Shown piece by piece: positions 16,045 to 23,863 of a stretch of DNA of 64,000 nucleotides. This stretch comes from CAXMRP01 sp965216515 (GTDB taxonomy: Bacteria; Pseudomonadota; Alphaproteobacteria; Rhizobiales; Afifellaceae). Below the pieces are notes generated by a model that was given only the letters and a program-made list of their open reading frames with translations, searched no databases and had not been told where the DNA came from. The stretch covers positions 1,550,001-1,614,000 of the forward strand of contig OZ244173.1 in assembly GCA_965216515.1 (NCBI GenBank). The letters run 5' to 3'. Position 1 is the first letter of the stretch. The number at the start of each line of letters is the position of its first letter. The position numbers and the translations under genes are program-made.

Positions 16045-17445
16045 TCAGGATATTTCGAACCAGGTGGTCATTCCGCCGGCTGCGTGTTCCAGCATGTGGC
16101 AGTGAAACAGCCATTTGCCCGGATTGTCGGCGACGAAGGCGATTGTCGTCGTCTGCTGCGGTCCGACAAGAAACGTGTCGCGCCAGGGACTGCCGTCATC
16201 GAGCGTGGCGCCACTTCGATCAACGACCCGGAAATGATGGCCATGCACATGCATGGCGTGCGCGAAGGCCGTGTGGTTGATCGTCTCAACGACAATCGTC
16301 TCATCGCGCCCGGCCCGGAACAGCGGCGCGTCCGCAATGTTTGCAATGCCGTTGAGTGCCCACATCTGGCCAGTGCGGCGGAAATCCTCGCCTTGTAGCT
16401 TTTTGCCCTTGTATACGATGTCGACGAAACCGCCCATCGCCCCACCAGCCATAACGAGTTTGACGCGCCGCGCGCTTCCCGGTTTCGGTTCAGGAAGCAC
16501 GTTGGGGGTTGGTCGGGACACAAATGTTTCAGTGCTGCCTTCGTCTCCAATTCTAAATCCAGCGAAGGCGAACGGTCGATCGCCCGACACTTCTTCCAGC
16601 GCAAAATCCTTGCGCGGAACGATCAGGAGATCGGCGCGTTGCGCCGGCCCGAGCAGAAACGGCGCGTAGTTGAGCGACACCGGTCCGGGCAGCGCCTGAC
16701 CGTCATACGCAATGACCTTCGCGCCAAAGCGCTGCGGATCGAGTTCCAGGATCCGCGAATTGGCGGCGTTGATCAGCCGAAGCCGATAGGCCTCGCCGGC
16801 CCGCAGGTTGAAGGTCGGCAGCGCCTCCCCGTTGACGGTAAGCCAATTGCCGAGTCTACCGCCGTGGCTCCAGTCCATCAGCGCGCCGAAACTGGCCGTA
16901 TCCAGCCGGCCTTCCCGGTCGAGGCGCCAGTCATCGATCATTAGCGTCAAATCATGGTCGCGGTCGAATGCCGGTTCGGCTTCCTCCACGATCAATGGGC
17001 CGTAGAGGCCGCGTCCGACCTGGTTCCAGCTCTTGTTGTGCGCATGGTACCAGTAGGTGCCGGCGTCCGGCGCGACGAAGTCGTAGTCGAAGCTGCCGCC
17101 GGGCGGCACGGGATCCTGTGTCAGGCCGGATACGCCGTCCATGGCATTGGCTATGCGGATGCCGTGCCAGTGAATCGATGTCGGTTCTTCGAGCGCATTG
17201 ATCAGGCGCACGCGAACACGCTCGCTCTTTGTGACACGGATTTCCGGGCCCGGGCACATCCCGTTGTATGTCCACAGGTCCGAAGCGGCGGCATCCGGGC
17301 GATAGAGTTTTCGCCGTGACGGTGCCGCAGTGAATTCCAGCACCCCATCCTCGGTGATTGCCGCGCCGGCATTGGTCGGCACGGCAGCTATCGCGCCGGT
17401 GCAGGCCGCACTCATCAGGAACTCGCGTCGGTTCATCCGCGTCAT
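16045..17445 (-). CDS. Multicopper oxidase (CueO/CopA type), Tat-exported
   Basis: A 466-residue periplasmic laccase-like oxidase that probably oxidises Cu(I) to less toxic Cu(II). The Tat signal is NRREFLMSAACTGAIAAVP. All four copper motifs are readable: HWHG (about residue 93), YWYHAHN (about 131), HAMHVHGHHF (near 390) and WLFHCHMLEHAAGGM at the C-terminus (the HCH-x3-H-x4-M type 1 site with its axial Met). There is no long Met-rich insert of the CueO kind. It heads the 17445 to 13045 operon. Confidence 0.95.
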   Translation of the reverse strand: MTRMNRREFLMSAACTGAIAAVPTNAGAAITEDGVLEFTAAPSRRKLYRPDAAASDLWTYNGMCPGPEIRVTKSERVRVRLINALEEPTSIHWHGIRIANAMDGVSGLTQDPVPPGGSFDYDFVAPDAGTYWYHAHNKSWNQVGRGLYGPLIVEEAEPAFDRDHDLTLMIDDWRLDREGRLDTASFGALMDWSHGGRLGNWLTVNGEALPTFNLRAGEAYRLRLINAANSRILELDPQRFGAKVIAYDGQALPGPVSLNYAPFLLGPAQRADLLIVPRKDFALEEVSGDRPFAFAGFRIGDEGSTETFVSRPTPNVLPEPKPGSARRVKLVMAGGAMGGFVDIVYKGKKLQGEDFRRTGQMWALNGIANIADAPLFRAGRDETIVVETINHTAFAHAMHVHGHHFRVVDRSGATLDDGSPWRDTFLVGPQQTTTIAFVADNPGKWLFHCHMLEHAAGGMTTWFEIS

Positions 17446-18002
17446 TTACTCAGCATCCACAAGGCAGGTTGCAATCGCCCTTTGATCCACTGAACGTATC
17501 GATCCACCGAACCTATCACCGTCCGGCAGTATACCCGATTGCAATTCACGGGACATGTTGGAAATCGGCCAGACTTCATCTTTTTCCGCCATTTTCTTTC
17601 AGGTGCTCCGCCGCAATCGGTGGTGCCTTGCCGCCATCGGGCACCCTGTCTGCACCTTGAAGAGGCCGTTCAGCTTGACGTGCGCCCAGAAAATTGCGCG
17701 GAGTGTGACCACCGCGTTCGACGTCACCTTCCAGCGTCCGCAAACTCGGGTCGATTCCGATTGGCCGCGCGGAAAGTCACACCACTCCCGCCCCGCCAAC
17801 AACCCTCACAGCGAGCAGCCACAATAAAATCCTGCGCAACAATCCTGCGCATCGGCTGGTTCTTCTCCAGGCGGAATTTGGAGTGGCACGACGAGCCGGA
17901 TTCCCTCATTTGGCTGCCGCCCATCTTGCCCGCCGCCTGTGTGCATTCAACAGCCTGAACATTCAACGCCGCAACGGGCGGTGGAGAAATCCAAGCATAT
18001 GT
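17446..18002. promoter_or_regulatory. Intergenic region upstream of the multicopper oxidase with a 17-bp tandem repeat
   Basis: No credible gene is present in 557 bases. Near the oxidase start there are two adjacent 17-bp copies differing at two positions: GATCCACTGAACGTATC at 17484-17500 and GATCCACCGAACCTATC at 17501-17517. On the minus strand a TATACT lies just upstream of the repeats (near 17532). The repeats may be a regulator site for the oxidase operon. No CueR-type operator is seen here, unlike upstream of cueR and of the ATPase. Confidence 0.45.
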
Positions 18003-18443
18003 TCAGTTGATCCCGTTGGCGCGCTGCAGGGCTCGAACATAGACAACGATCCGGCCCATCTCATCTTCTGATATCCCTGGAACAGGAGGCATGTTGCCAA
18101 ATCGCCAATGGTGCGAACTGACGCCATTCTTGGCGGCAAGTTGAAATGCCATGTCGCTATGGTGGTTTGGTTCATAGATTTTGTGAACCAGCGGTGGCGC
18201 AACACCGTCCTGGCCCGCTGCATTCACGCCGTGACAAGTCGCGCAGTTCGCCTCGAAAGCGACGCGGCCGAGTTCCGCCTGCTCTGAGAGATCGGGCACC
18301 ACGACTGTTGCCAATGGTCGGCCTTCCACGCCCGCGGTTCTTTGAACTGAATGCGGGTCTTGCTCCGTCGGCTTGAAGCTCTCGTATATCAATATGCCAA
18401 GTCCCAGCACAAAGAAACCAAGGACAAAGTGCTTCGCCGTCAT
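18003..18443 (-). CDS. Membrane-anchored cytochrome c
   Basis: 146 residues with an N-terminal signal anchor (FVLGFFVLGLGILIYESF), one heme motif (CATCHGVNAAGQDG) and a C-terminal MGRIVVYVRALQ helix. It is similar in plan to the cytochrome at 13045 and would carry electrons in the periplasm. Its start overlaps the stop of cueR (ATGA), so it belongs to the CueR-controlled transcript. Confidence 0.9.
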   Translation of the reverse strand: MTAKHFVLGFFVLGLGILIYESFKPTEQDPHSVQRTAGVEGRPLATVVVPDLSEQAELGRVAFEANCATCHGVNAAGQDGVAPPLVHKIYEPNHHSDMAFQLAAKNGVSSHHWRFGNMPPVPGISEDEMGRIVVYVRALQRANGIN

Positions 18444-18835
18444 GCCTCTGTACCCTGGGCAAAATCGTCGATGATCGGGCAGTCCGGTCGTTCATCGCCA
18501 CGGCAGTGTTCGACGAGCACGGAAAGTGTCTCTTTCAGCGACCGCAACTCTTCAATCTTGCGTTCGACCTCGCTGATCTTGCTGACGGCGATCGCTTTGA
18601 CGTCGGCGCTTGCACGCGACTTGTCGTCATAAAGCGAGAGCAGGGTGCGGCATTCGGCAATGGTGAATCCGAGACTGCGGGCCCGCTGCAGGAAGCGCAG
18701 CCGGTGTACGTCCTTGTCGGAGTAATCCCGGTATCCATTCAGCTCGCGCGCCGGTTTTACCAGTGCGATATCCTCATAGTAGCGAATGGTCTTGGGCGGC
18801 AGGTTCGATTGTTCGGCGGCTGTCGAGATGTTCAT
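18440..18835 (-). CDS. cueR: Cu(I)-responsive MerR-family regulator CueR
   Basis: 131 residues. The N-terminal winged helix (MNISTAAEQSNLPPKTIRYY, RELNGYRDYSDKDVHRLRFL) and long dimerisation helix are typical of MerR proteins. The C-terminal loop HCRGDERPDCPIID has the two Cys with seven residues between them, the CueR/HmrR spacing for Cu(I)/Ag(I). It distorts promoters with 19-bp spacers so they become active. Two such promoters are visible, at 19018-19048 (its own operon) and 21613-21643 (the ATPase). Confidence 0.92.
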   Translation of the reverse strand: MNISTAAEQSNLPPKTIRYYEDIALVKPARELNGYRDYSDKDVHRLRFLQRARSLGFTIAECRTLLSLYDDKSRASADVKAIAVSKISEVERKIEELRSLKETLSVLVEHCRGDERPDCPIIDDFAQGTEA

Positions 18836-19011
18836 GACGGCTCCTTTCCGTACAGTTGGCCATAGAGCGCGCGCAATCGCTTCAATTCGGTCTTTGAGAA
18901 ACCGAGCGAACGTGCAGCTTCAAGAAAGGCATCGAGCGTTTCCGGCTCCCTTGCTTTCGGGTTCCGACGGCCGAGTAGCGCCGGGCCGTCCGTTTTTCCA
19001 ACCGAACTCAT
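18832..19011 (-). CDS. Small 59-residue protein upstream of cueR, possibly leaderless
   Basis: An open frame of 59 codons (MSSVGKTDGPALLGRRNPKA to ALYGQLYGKEPS) whose stop overlaps the cueR start (ATGA). The segment LDAFLEAARSLGFSKTELKR resembles the RARSLGFTIAECR helix of MerR proteins, so it may be a MerR-derived mini-protein. No ribosome site precedes it. The MerR-type promoter at 19018-19048 places the transcription start within a base or two of its ATG, so translation would be leaderless. Whether it is made is unknown, but the overlap and the frame argue for it. Confidence 0.6.
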   Translation of the reverse strand: MSSVGKTDGPALLGRRNPKAREPETLDAFLEAARSLGFSKTELKRLRALYGQLYGKEPS

Positions 19012-19017
19012 AGAGGG

Positions 19018-19048
19018 AAATTAGTGGTTCCAGCAGGTGGAAGGTCAA
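19018..19048 (-). promoter_or_regulatory. CueR operator/promoter of the cueR operon
   Basis: On the minus strand: -35 TTGACC (19048-19043), 19-bp spacer containing the dyad CCTTCCACCTGCTGGAACC, and -10 TAATTT (19023-19018). The long 19-bp spacer and the TTCC...GGAA dyad are the marks of CueR/HmrR control. The predicted start is about 19011, the A of the 59-codon gene. Confidence 0.88.
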
Positions 19049-19245
19049 TATCTCCCTTGCGGAGCACGTCACCGGGACGCACTCACTTTTATGTCATTCC
19101 CGGTATCCGTGATCATTGTTTTCGGTTCATTGTGCGGCGCGCGTTCCGGCTTGGACAATCCAAGCATGGCCCATACCGCCGACAGCGCTGCTTGTGCCCG
19201 GAATGGGTATGGCCGGTGGCGATTTCTCGGATTTGGCGATCCTGC

Positions 19246-21582
19246 TCACAGCTCCACGCGCCGCAACCTTAGCGCATTCGTAATCACCGAGACCGACGAC
19301 AGGCTCATGGCGGCGGCCGCAATCATCGGCGACAGGAGCAGTCCGATGACCGGATAGAGCACACCCGCCGCGATCGGGACGCCGGCGGCGTTGTAGGCGA
19401 AGGCGAAAAACAGGTTCTGTTTGATGTTGCGCAGGGTCGCTTTTGCCAGTTTTCGGGCGCGGACGATGCCCGTCAGATCACCGCCCAGAAGCGTGATCCC
19501 GGCGCTTTCGACGGCCACATCCGCGCCAGTGCCCATGGCGATGCCGACGTCGGCGGCGGCCAGCGCGGGCGCGTCGTTGACGCCGTCGCCAGCCATGGCA
19601 ATCGATGCACCGGTGGCCCGAAGTTCATCCACAAGGGCCTTCTTGTCATCCGGCAGCACACCGGCGCGGACCTGGTCGATGCCGAGTTTCCTGGCGACAG
19701 CCTCGGCGGTACGCGCATTGTCACCGGTTGCCATGATGATGGTCAGCCCGGCGCTGTGCAGATCGTCGATGGCGCCTTGCGCCGTCTTCTTGACCGGGTC
19801 GGCGACAGCGACGAGGCCGGCAGGCGAATTGTCGAGCGCGACATACATCACCGTCTTGCCGTCATCGCGCAGAATATCGGCTGTTCCATCACCCGCAGCG
19901 GTATCGACACCCAGATCGTCCATCATGGCCCGGTTGCCGAGCGCCACGACATGTTCGCCGACGCTGCCGCGCACACCCTTGCCGGTCACCGCCTCAAAGC
20001 CCGCGACGTTCGCCGGCTTGATGTTCCTGTCGAGCGCACCCTCGACGATCGCCTCGGCCAGCGGATGCTCCGATCCGCGTTCCAGGGAGGCCGCCAGCCG
20101 CAGCAACTCCTCCTCCGATACGTCGCTCAGCGCAATCGTGTCCGTCAGGCGCGGCTTGCCTTCGGTCAGGGTGCCTGTCTTGTCGACGATCAGCGTGTCG
20201 ACACGCGTCATGCGTTCCAGCGCCTCGGCATCCTTGATGAGGACACCCGCCTGCGCGCCGCGTCCAGCGGCGGTGGTGATGGAGATCGGTGTCGCCAGCC
20301 CCAGGGCGCACGGGCACGCAATGATCAGCACCGAAACGGCCGAGGCGATGGCATAGGCCAGTGCCGGGCTCGGGCCGACCGTCAGCCACACGAAGAATGC
20401 GATGACCGCGACGGCGACCACCGTCGGCACGAAGATGGCCGAGACGCGGTCGGCCAGCCCCTGGATCGGCGCCCGCGACATCCGCGCTCCGGCCACCATC
20501 GCGACGATCTGCGCCAGCATCGTGTCGGCACCGACCTTCGAGGCTTCTATCACCAAGGATCCGTTCTTGTTGATGGTGCCGCCGGTAACCGTATCGCCCG
20601 CGATCTTCTCGACCGGCACGGGCTCGCCGGTGATCATGCTTTCGTCGACCGAGGAATGCCCCTCGACGACGACGGCGTCGACAGGCACGCTGTCGCCCGG
20701 CCGCACACGCAGCACGTCACCGACGATGACGTTCTCCAGGGGCGCATCATATTCCGTTCCATCGGGCAGGACGCGACGTGCAGTCTTGGGAGCCAGATCC
20801 ATGAGCGCACGAATCGCATCGCCGGTGCGTTCGCGCGCGCGCAATTCCAGAACCTGCCCGACAAAAACGAGCGCAATGATGACGACGGCGGCCTCGTAGT
20901 AGGTGCCGACGCCCTCAGCGGTGCGGTATTGCGTCGGGAAGACACCGGGCAGGAAGGTGGCGAACAGCGAATAGACATAGGCCGCACCGACGCCGATGGC
21001 GATCAGCGTCCACATGTTCGGCGACCGGTTTTGAATGGAATCCCATCCGCGTCTGAAAAAGGGCCGCGCTGCCCACAGGAGAACCGGGGTTGCCAGGGCA
21101 AATTCGATGTAGGTCGCAAACCGGTGCCCGGTCCACTCGCGCACCGGAATGCCGACAAGCTCGCCCATGGTCAGGAAGATGAGCGGCACCGCCGCCGCCG
21201 CGCTGATCCACATGCGGCGGGTGAAATCCGTCAGTTCCTCGCTCGGTTCATCGGAGGGGACCATGGGCTCCAGTGCCATGCCGCAGAGCGGGCATGCGCC
21301 CGGTTCGTCCTGAACGATTTCGGGATGCATCGGGCAGGTATACTGCGTGCCCGGCGCGGCGACCGCGCTCTTCCTGGCGGCGTTTCCCGACGCGTAGAAC
21401 CAGGGATCGGCGTTGAATCTGGTTCGACATCCCTCGGAACAGAAATAATGGGTTTCGTCCCGGTAATCTTCGGATCGGGCCTCCGGCTTGACCTCGACAT
21501 TCATCCCGCAAACGGGATCGGTCGCCTGCGCATCAGCGGGGATGGCCGTTGCATGCGCGTGCTGGTGGTGGCCGTCGTTCAT
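19246..21582 (-). CDS. copA: Cu+-exporting P1B-type ATPase
   Basis: A 778-residue inner-membrane pump. The N-terminus is His-rich (NDGHHQHAHATA), followed by a YHS-like segment (DPVCGMNVEVK ... HYFCSEGCRTRF) and a heavy-metal-binding domain (YTCPMHPEIVQDEPGACPLC) instead of a classical MxCxxC HMA domain. Transport motifs are TGEPVPVEK, the membrane CPC (IIACPCALGLATP), DKTGTLTEGKP, SEHPLAEAI and GDGVNDAPAL. The late motifs FAYNAAGVPIAAG and AAAMSLSSVSVITNA match Cu+ (IB-1) pumps. GGAGG precedes the ATG, and a CueR operator lies about 30 bp upstream. Confidence 0.95.
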   Translation of the reverse strand: MNDGHHQHAHATAIPADAQATDPVCGMNVEVKPEARSEDYRDETHYFCSEGCRTRFNADPWFYASGNAARKSAVAAPGTQYTCPMHPEIVQDEPGACPLCGMALEPMVPSDEPSEELTDFTRRMWISAAAAVPLIFLTMGELVGIPVREWTGHRFATYIEFALATPVLLWAARPFFRRGWDSIQNRSPNMWTLIAIGVGAAYVYSLFATFLPGVFPTQYRTAEGVGTYYEAAVVIIALVFVGQVLELRARERTGDAIRALMDLAPKTARRVLPDGTEYDAPLENVIVGDVLRVRPGDSVPVDAVVVEGHSSVDESMITGEPVPVEKIAGDTVTGGTINKNGSLVIEASKVGADTMLAQIVAMVAGARMSRAPIQGLADRVSAIFVPTVVAVAVIAFFVWLTVGPSPALAYAIASAVSVLIIACPCALGLATPISITTAAGRGAQAGVLIKDAEALERMTRVDTLIVDKTGTLTEGKPRLTDTIALSDVSEEELLRLAASLERGSEHPLAEAIVEGALDRNIKPANVAGFEAVTGKGVRGSVGEHVVALGNRAMMDDLGVDTAAGDGTADILRDDGKTVMYVALDNSPAGLVAVADPVKKTAQGAIDDLHSAGLTIIMATGDNARTAEAVARKLGIDQVRAGVLPDDKKALVDELRATGASIAMAGDGVNDAPALAAADVGIAMGTGADVAVESAGITLLGGDLTGIVRARKLAKATLRNIKQNLFFAFAYNAAGVPIAAGVLYPVIGLLLSPMIAAAAMSLSSVSVITNALRLRRVEL

Positions 21583-21612
21583 GGGTTCCTCCGGACTTCG
21601 GCATTCGGACGG

Positions 21613-21643
21613 AGGATAGGGCTTCCAGCAGATGGAAGGTCAA
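21613..21643 (-). promoter_or_regulatory. CueR operator/promoter of the copper ATPase gene
   Basis: On the minus strand: -35 TTGACC (21643-21638), 19-bp spacer with the dyad CTTCCATCTGCTGGAAG, and -10 TATCCT (21618-21613). The dyad is almost identical to the one upstream of cueR, so the same regulator very likely serves both. Here the leader is about 25 nt and includes GGAGG. Confidence 0.9.
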
Positions 21644-21720
21644 TGGGGTCAGGACAATGGGTCGGCGTGGCCATCGGGGGAGATCAAAGCCGTCCGCCCC
21701 GCCCGCTTTGTTGTCGGCAG

Positions 21721-22107
21721 TCAGGCCGCGGCCACGGCCAATTGAAGCATGCCTCGCACCTCTTCGGCGATCGCTTTCAGTTCATCATTGTCAATCGCCT
21801 GCATGGAGGCGACGGGGTCAATCGCGCTGATTTCGACGCCGTCGTCGACGGCGCGCAGGATGACGTTGCAGGGCAGCATGGCGCCCACCCGCGCCTCCAG
21901 GCCGATAGCCTTGTGCGCCATGCTCGGATTGCAGGCACCCAAGATGCGATAGGGTTCCATGTCGACGTCGATCTTCTGTTTCATCGTCGCCTTGACGTCG
22001 ATCTCGGTCAGCACGCCGAAGCCGTTATCGGCGAGCGAAGCGCGCACTCTTTGATCGACCGTGTCGAAATCGGCGCCATTGATCGTCCGGTTCATCGTGT
22101 AGCTCAC
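21721..22107 (-). CDS. DUF302 domain protein
   Basis: 128 residues, soluble, with the DUF302 pattern: an N-terminal strand (TMNRTINGADFDTVDQRVRA), LADNGFGVLTEIDVKATM, the YRILGACNPSMAHKAI segment with a central Cys, and PCNVILRAVDDGVEISAIDP. DUF302 proteins are common beside metal and redox resistance genes, but their reaction is unknown. The start is GTG at 22107 or ATG at 22095. A 31-residue membrane protein gene lies 16 bp upstream, and both follow the Met-rich EF-hand gene. Confidence 0.9.
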   Translation of the reverse strand: MSYTMNRTINGADFDTVDQRVRASLADNGFGVLTEIDVKATMKQKIDVDMEPYRILGACNPSMAHKAIGLEARVGAMLPCNVILRAVDDGVEISAIDPVASMQAIDNDELKAIAEEVRGMLQLAVAAA

Positions 22108-22123
22108 GGTTGAACACCCCCGT

Positions 22124-22219
22124 TCATTTCATCAGGTATTTCGCGAGTGCGAGGATCGCGAGCACGAGCACCACCGCGAGCAGCAGCATCCATATGCCGC
22201 CCATTCCATAACCCATCAT
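22124..22219 (-). CDS. 31-residue single-helix membrane protein
   Basis: The product MMGYGMGGIWMLLLAVVLVL, then AILALAKYLMK, is a short Met/Gly N-terminus and one hydrophobic helix. GGAAAGGA lies 8 bases upstream of the ATG. Short proteins starting with MMGYGMG-like sequences are frequent in bacterial copper and silver clusters, perhaps as pump or membrane accessories. The gene is between the EF-hand gene and the DUF302 gene on the same strand. Confidence 0.75.
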   Translation of the reverse strand: MMGYGMGGIWMLLLAVVLVLAILALAKYLMK

Positions 22220-22281
22220 GTCGTCGGTCCTTTCCCGCAGAAGCGGCGGATGCCGGGATTAGGCTCGGCATCCCGATCCGT

Positions 22282-22968
22282 TCAATTGTCGGTCATCATC
22301 GAGCCGCCATGGTTTCCTGCATCCGGCTCGGCGGCGCCGTGCATCCGCGTGCGCATCGTTTGCATGCGCTCCAGGCGTTCGGCCGGAGCGATGATCTCGT
22401 CGGCGGTCACCTTGCCGTCACCATCGCCGTCAAGATGCTGATACCGGTCCACCATGGCTTCGCGGATCATGGCGCTGTGAAGCACCTCGAATTCCGCGAT
22501 CGACAGAGCTCCGTCACCATCAGCATCGTATTCGGTGAGCTTTGCCCTGAGGCCGTCGCGTGCTTCATCGGGCGTCAGGTTGCCGTCACCGTTTGAATCC
22601 AAACCCTTCAACATCGTGCTGTGCATCGAACCCATGCCACCCATCATCTGTTGGTGCATGGGTGCCATCATGCCGGGACCGCCCATGCCGCCCATCATGC
22701 CGCCGCCGTCCGTGCCCCCCATCATCTGTTGGCCCATGCCCCCCATCATGCCGGGACCGCCCATGCCGCCCATCATGCCGCCGCCGCCCGTGTCCCCCAT
22801 CATCTGCCCATGCATGCGCATCATCATGTTCATCATGTCCGCATGGTTGCCCGTCATCCCGGCGTCGCCGAGACGGCCGCCTGCACCATGGCTTCCGGCT
22901 GCATAGGCCGCGCCGCCGATGGCCGTCGCAGCGATCAGACCGAGGACAAGAAGTGATTTCCGTGTCAT
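22282..22968 (-). CDS. Exported Met/Gly-rich EF-hand protein
   Basis: 228 residues from the ATG at 22968, chosen for the AAAGGTAA site just upstream and the signal peptide it opens (RKSLLVLGLIAATAIGGAAY). The middle is a Met-rich repeat region with units like GGMMGGMGGPGMM, suited to Cu(I) binding by thioether groups. The C-terminal half has three EF-hand loops: DSNGDGNLTPDE, DADGDGALSIAE and DGDGDGKVTADE. It is probably a periplasmic copper- and calcium-binding protein. It is divergent from the two-component system, 172 bp away. Confidence 0.9.
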   Translation of the reverse strand: MTRKSLLVLGLIAATAIGGAAYAAGSHGAGGRLGDAGMTGNHADMMNMMMRMHGQMMGDTGGGGMMGGMGGPGMMGGMGQQMMGGTDGGGMMGGMGGPGMMAPMHQQMMGGMGSMHSTMLKGLDSNGDGNLTPDEARDGLRAKLTEYDADGDGALSIAEFEVLHSAMIREAMVDRYQHLDGDGDGKVTADEIIAPAERLERMQTMRTRMHGAAEPDAGNHGGSMMTDN

Positions 22969-23140
22969 GGCGTTACCTTTCATATCGTGTTGCGATGACC
23001 GCAATATGATGCCGGCGAACGGCGACGTCATGCCGGCCAGGACAGAGATTTGTAACACTGTGTCGCAAATTCCTGTGCACGCCACACACCGGGACACTTT
23101 TCTTGCAAAACGAGCCGGAGCGGTGCCTTAGACTGACTGC

Positions 23141-23863
23141 ATGGACAGAACGCCTCACATACTGGTCGTCGATGATCATCGTGAGATTCGCGACGCGGTG
23201 ACCCGCTATTTGGAAAAGAACGGGATGCGCGCGACGTCTGCCCGCGATGCTGCCGAAATGGACGCAAAGCTGGCCGCCGGTCATTTCGACTTGATCGTGT
23301 TGGACGTCATGATGCCGGGCGAAGACGGAGTTTCAGCCTGTCGCCGACTGTCGGCACAAAGCGATGTTCCAATCCTCATGCTGACCGCGCTGGCCGAGGA
23401 TACCGATCGGATCGTCGGCCTGGAGGTCGGTGCCGACGACTATCTTGCCAAACCCTTCAATCCGCGCGAATTGCTGGCCAGGATAAAGGCCGTCCTGCGC
23501 CGCGCGCGGCGCCCTGAGAGCAGTGCCGGGACGATTTCGGGCCGCACCGTGAGTTTCGCGCACTGGATCCTGGACACCGACCGCCGTGTGCTCCTGTCCA
23601 AGGACGGCGAGAAGGTTCCGTTGACGACGGCAGAGTTCAAGTTGCTTGTGGTGTTTCTCGAGCGCCCGCGGCTGGTTCTGAACCGCGGCCAGTTGCTGGA
23701 CCTTACCTCCGGACGTTCCGCCCGGACATTTGATCGTACGATCGACAACCAGGTCAGCCGCCTGCGACGCAAGATCGAGCGGGATGCGCTGCGCCCGGAG
23801 ATCATCACGACGGTGCGGGGCGGCGGATACTGTCTGTCGGCCGACGTTGCAGACGTGAGCTGA
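23141..23863 (+). CDS. OmpR-family response regulator
   Basis: 240 residues. The receiver domain has DDH acidic residues near 9-11, the phosphorylated Asp in LIVLDVMMPGEDG (about residue 51), the Thr in LMLTAL and Lys in LAKPFNP. The C-terminal winged helix is of the OmpR/PhoB type (LTTAEFKLLVVFLERP, RTIDNQVSRLRRKIE, TTVRGGGYCL). It forms an operon with the histidine kinase, whose ATG overlaps its TGA. Placement beside a Met-rich exported protein suggests copper or silver control. Confidence 0.93.
   Translation: MDRTPHILVVDDHREIRDAVTRYLEKNGMRATSARDAAEMDAKLAAGHFDLIVLDVMMPGEDGVSACRRLSAQSDVPILMLTALAEDTDRIVGLEVGADDYLAKPFNPRELLARIKAVLRRARRPESSAGTISGRTVSFAHWILDTDRRVLLSKDGEKVPLTTAEFKLLVVFLERPRLVLNRGQLLDLTSGRSARTFDRTIDNQVSRLRRKIERDALRPEIITTVRGGGYCLSADVADVS

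Noticed and set aside
19756..22113. 785-residue plus-strand frame opposite the copper ATPase
   Set aside because: It is antisense to copA and the DUF302 gene, both with unmistakable motifs. GC-rich codon bias explains the long open frame.
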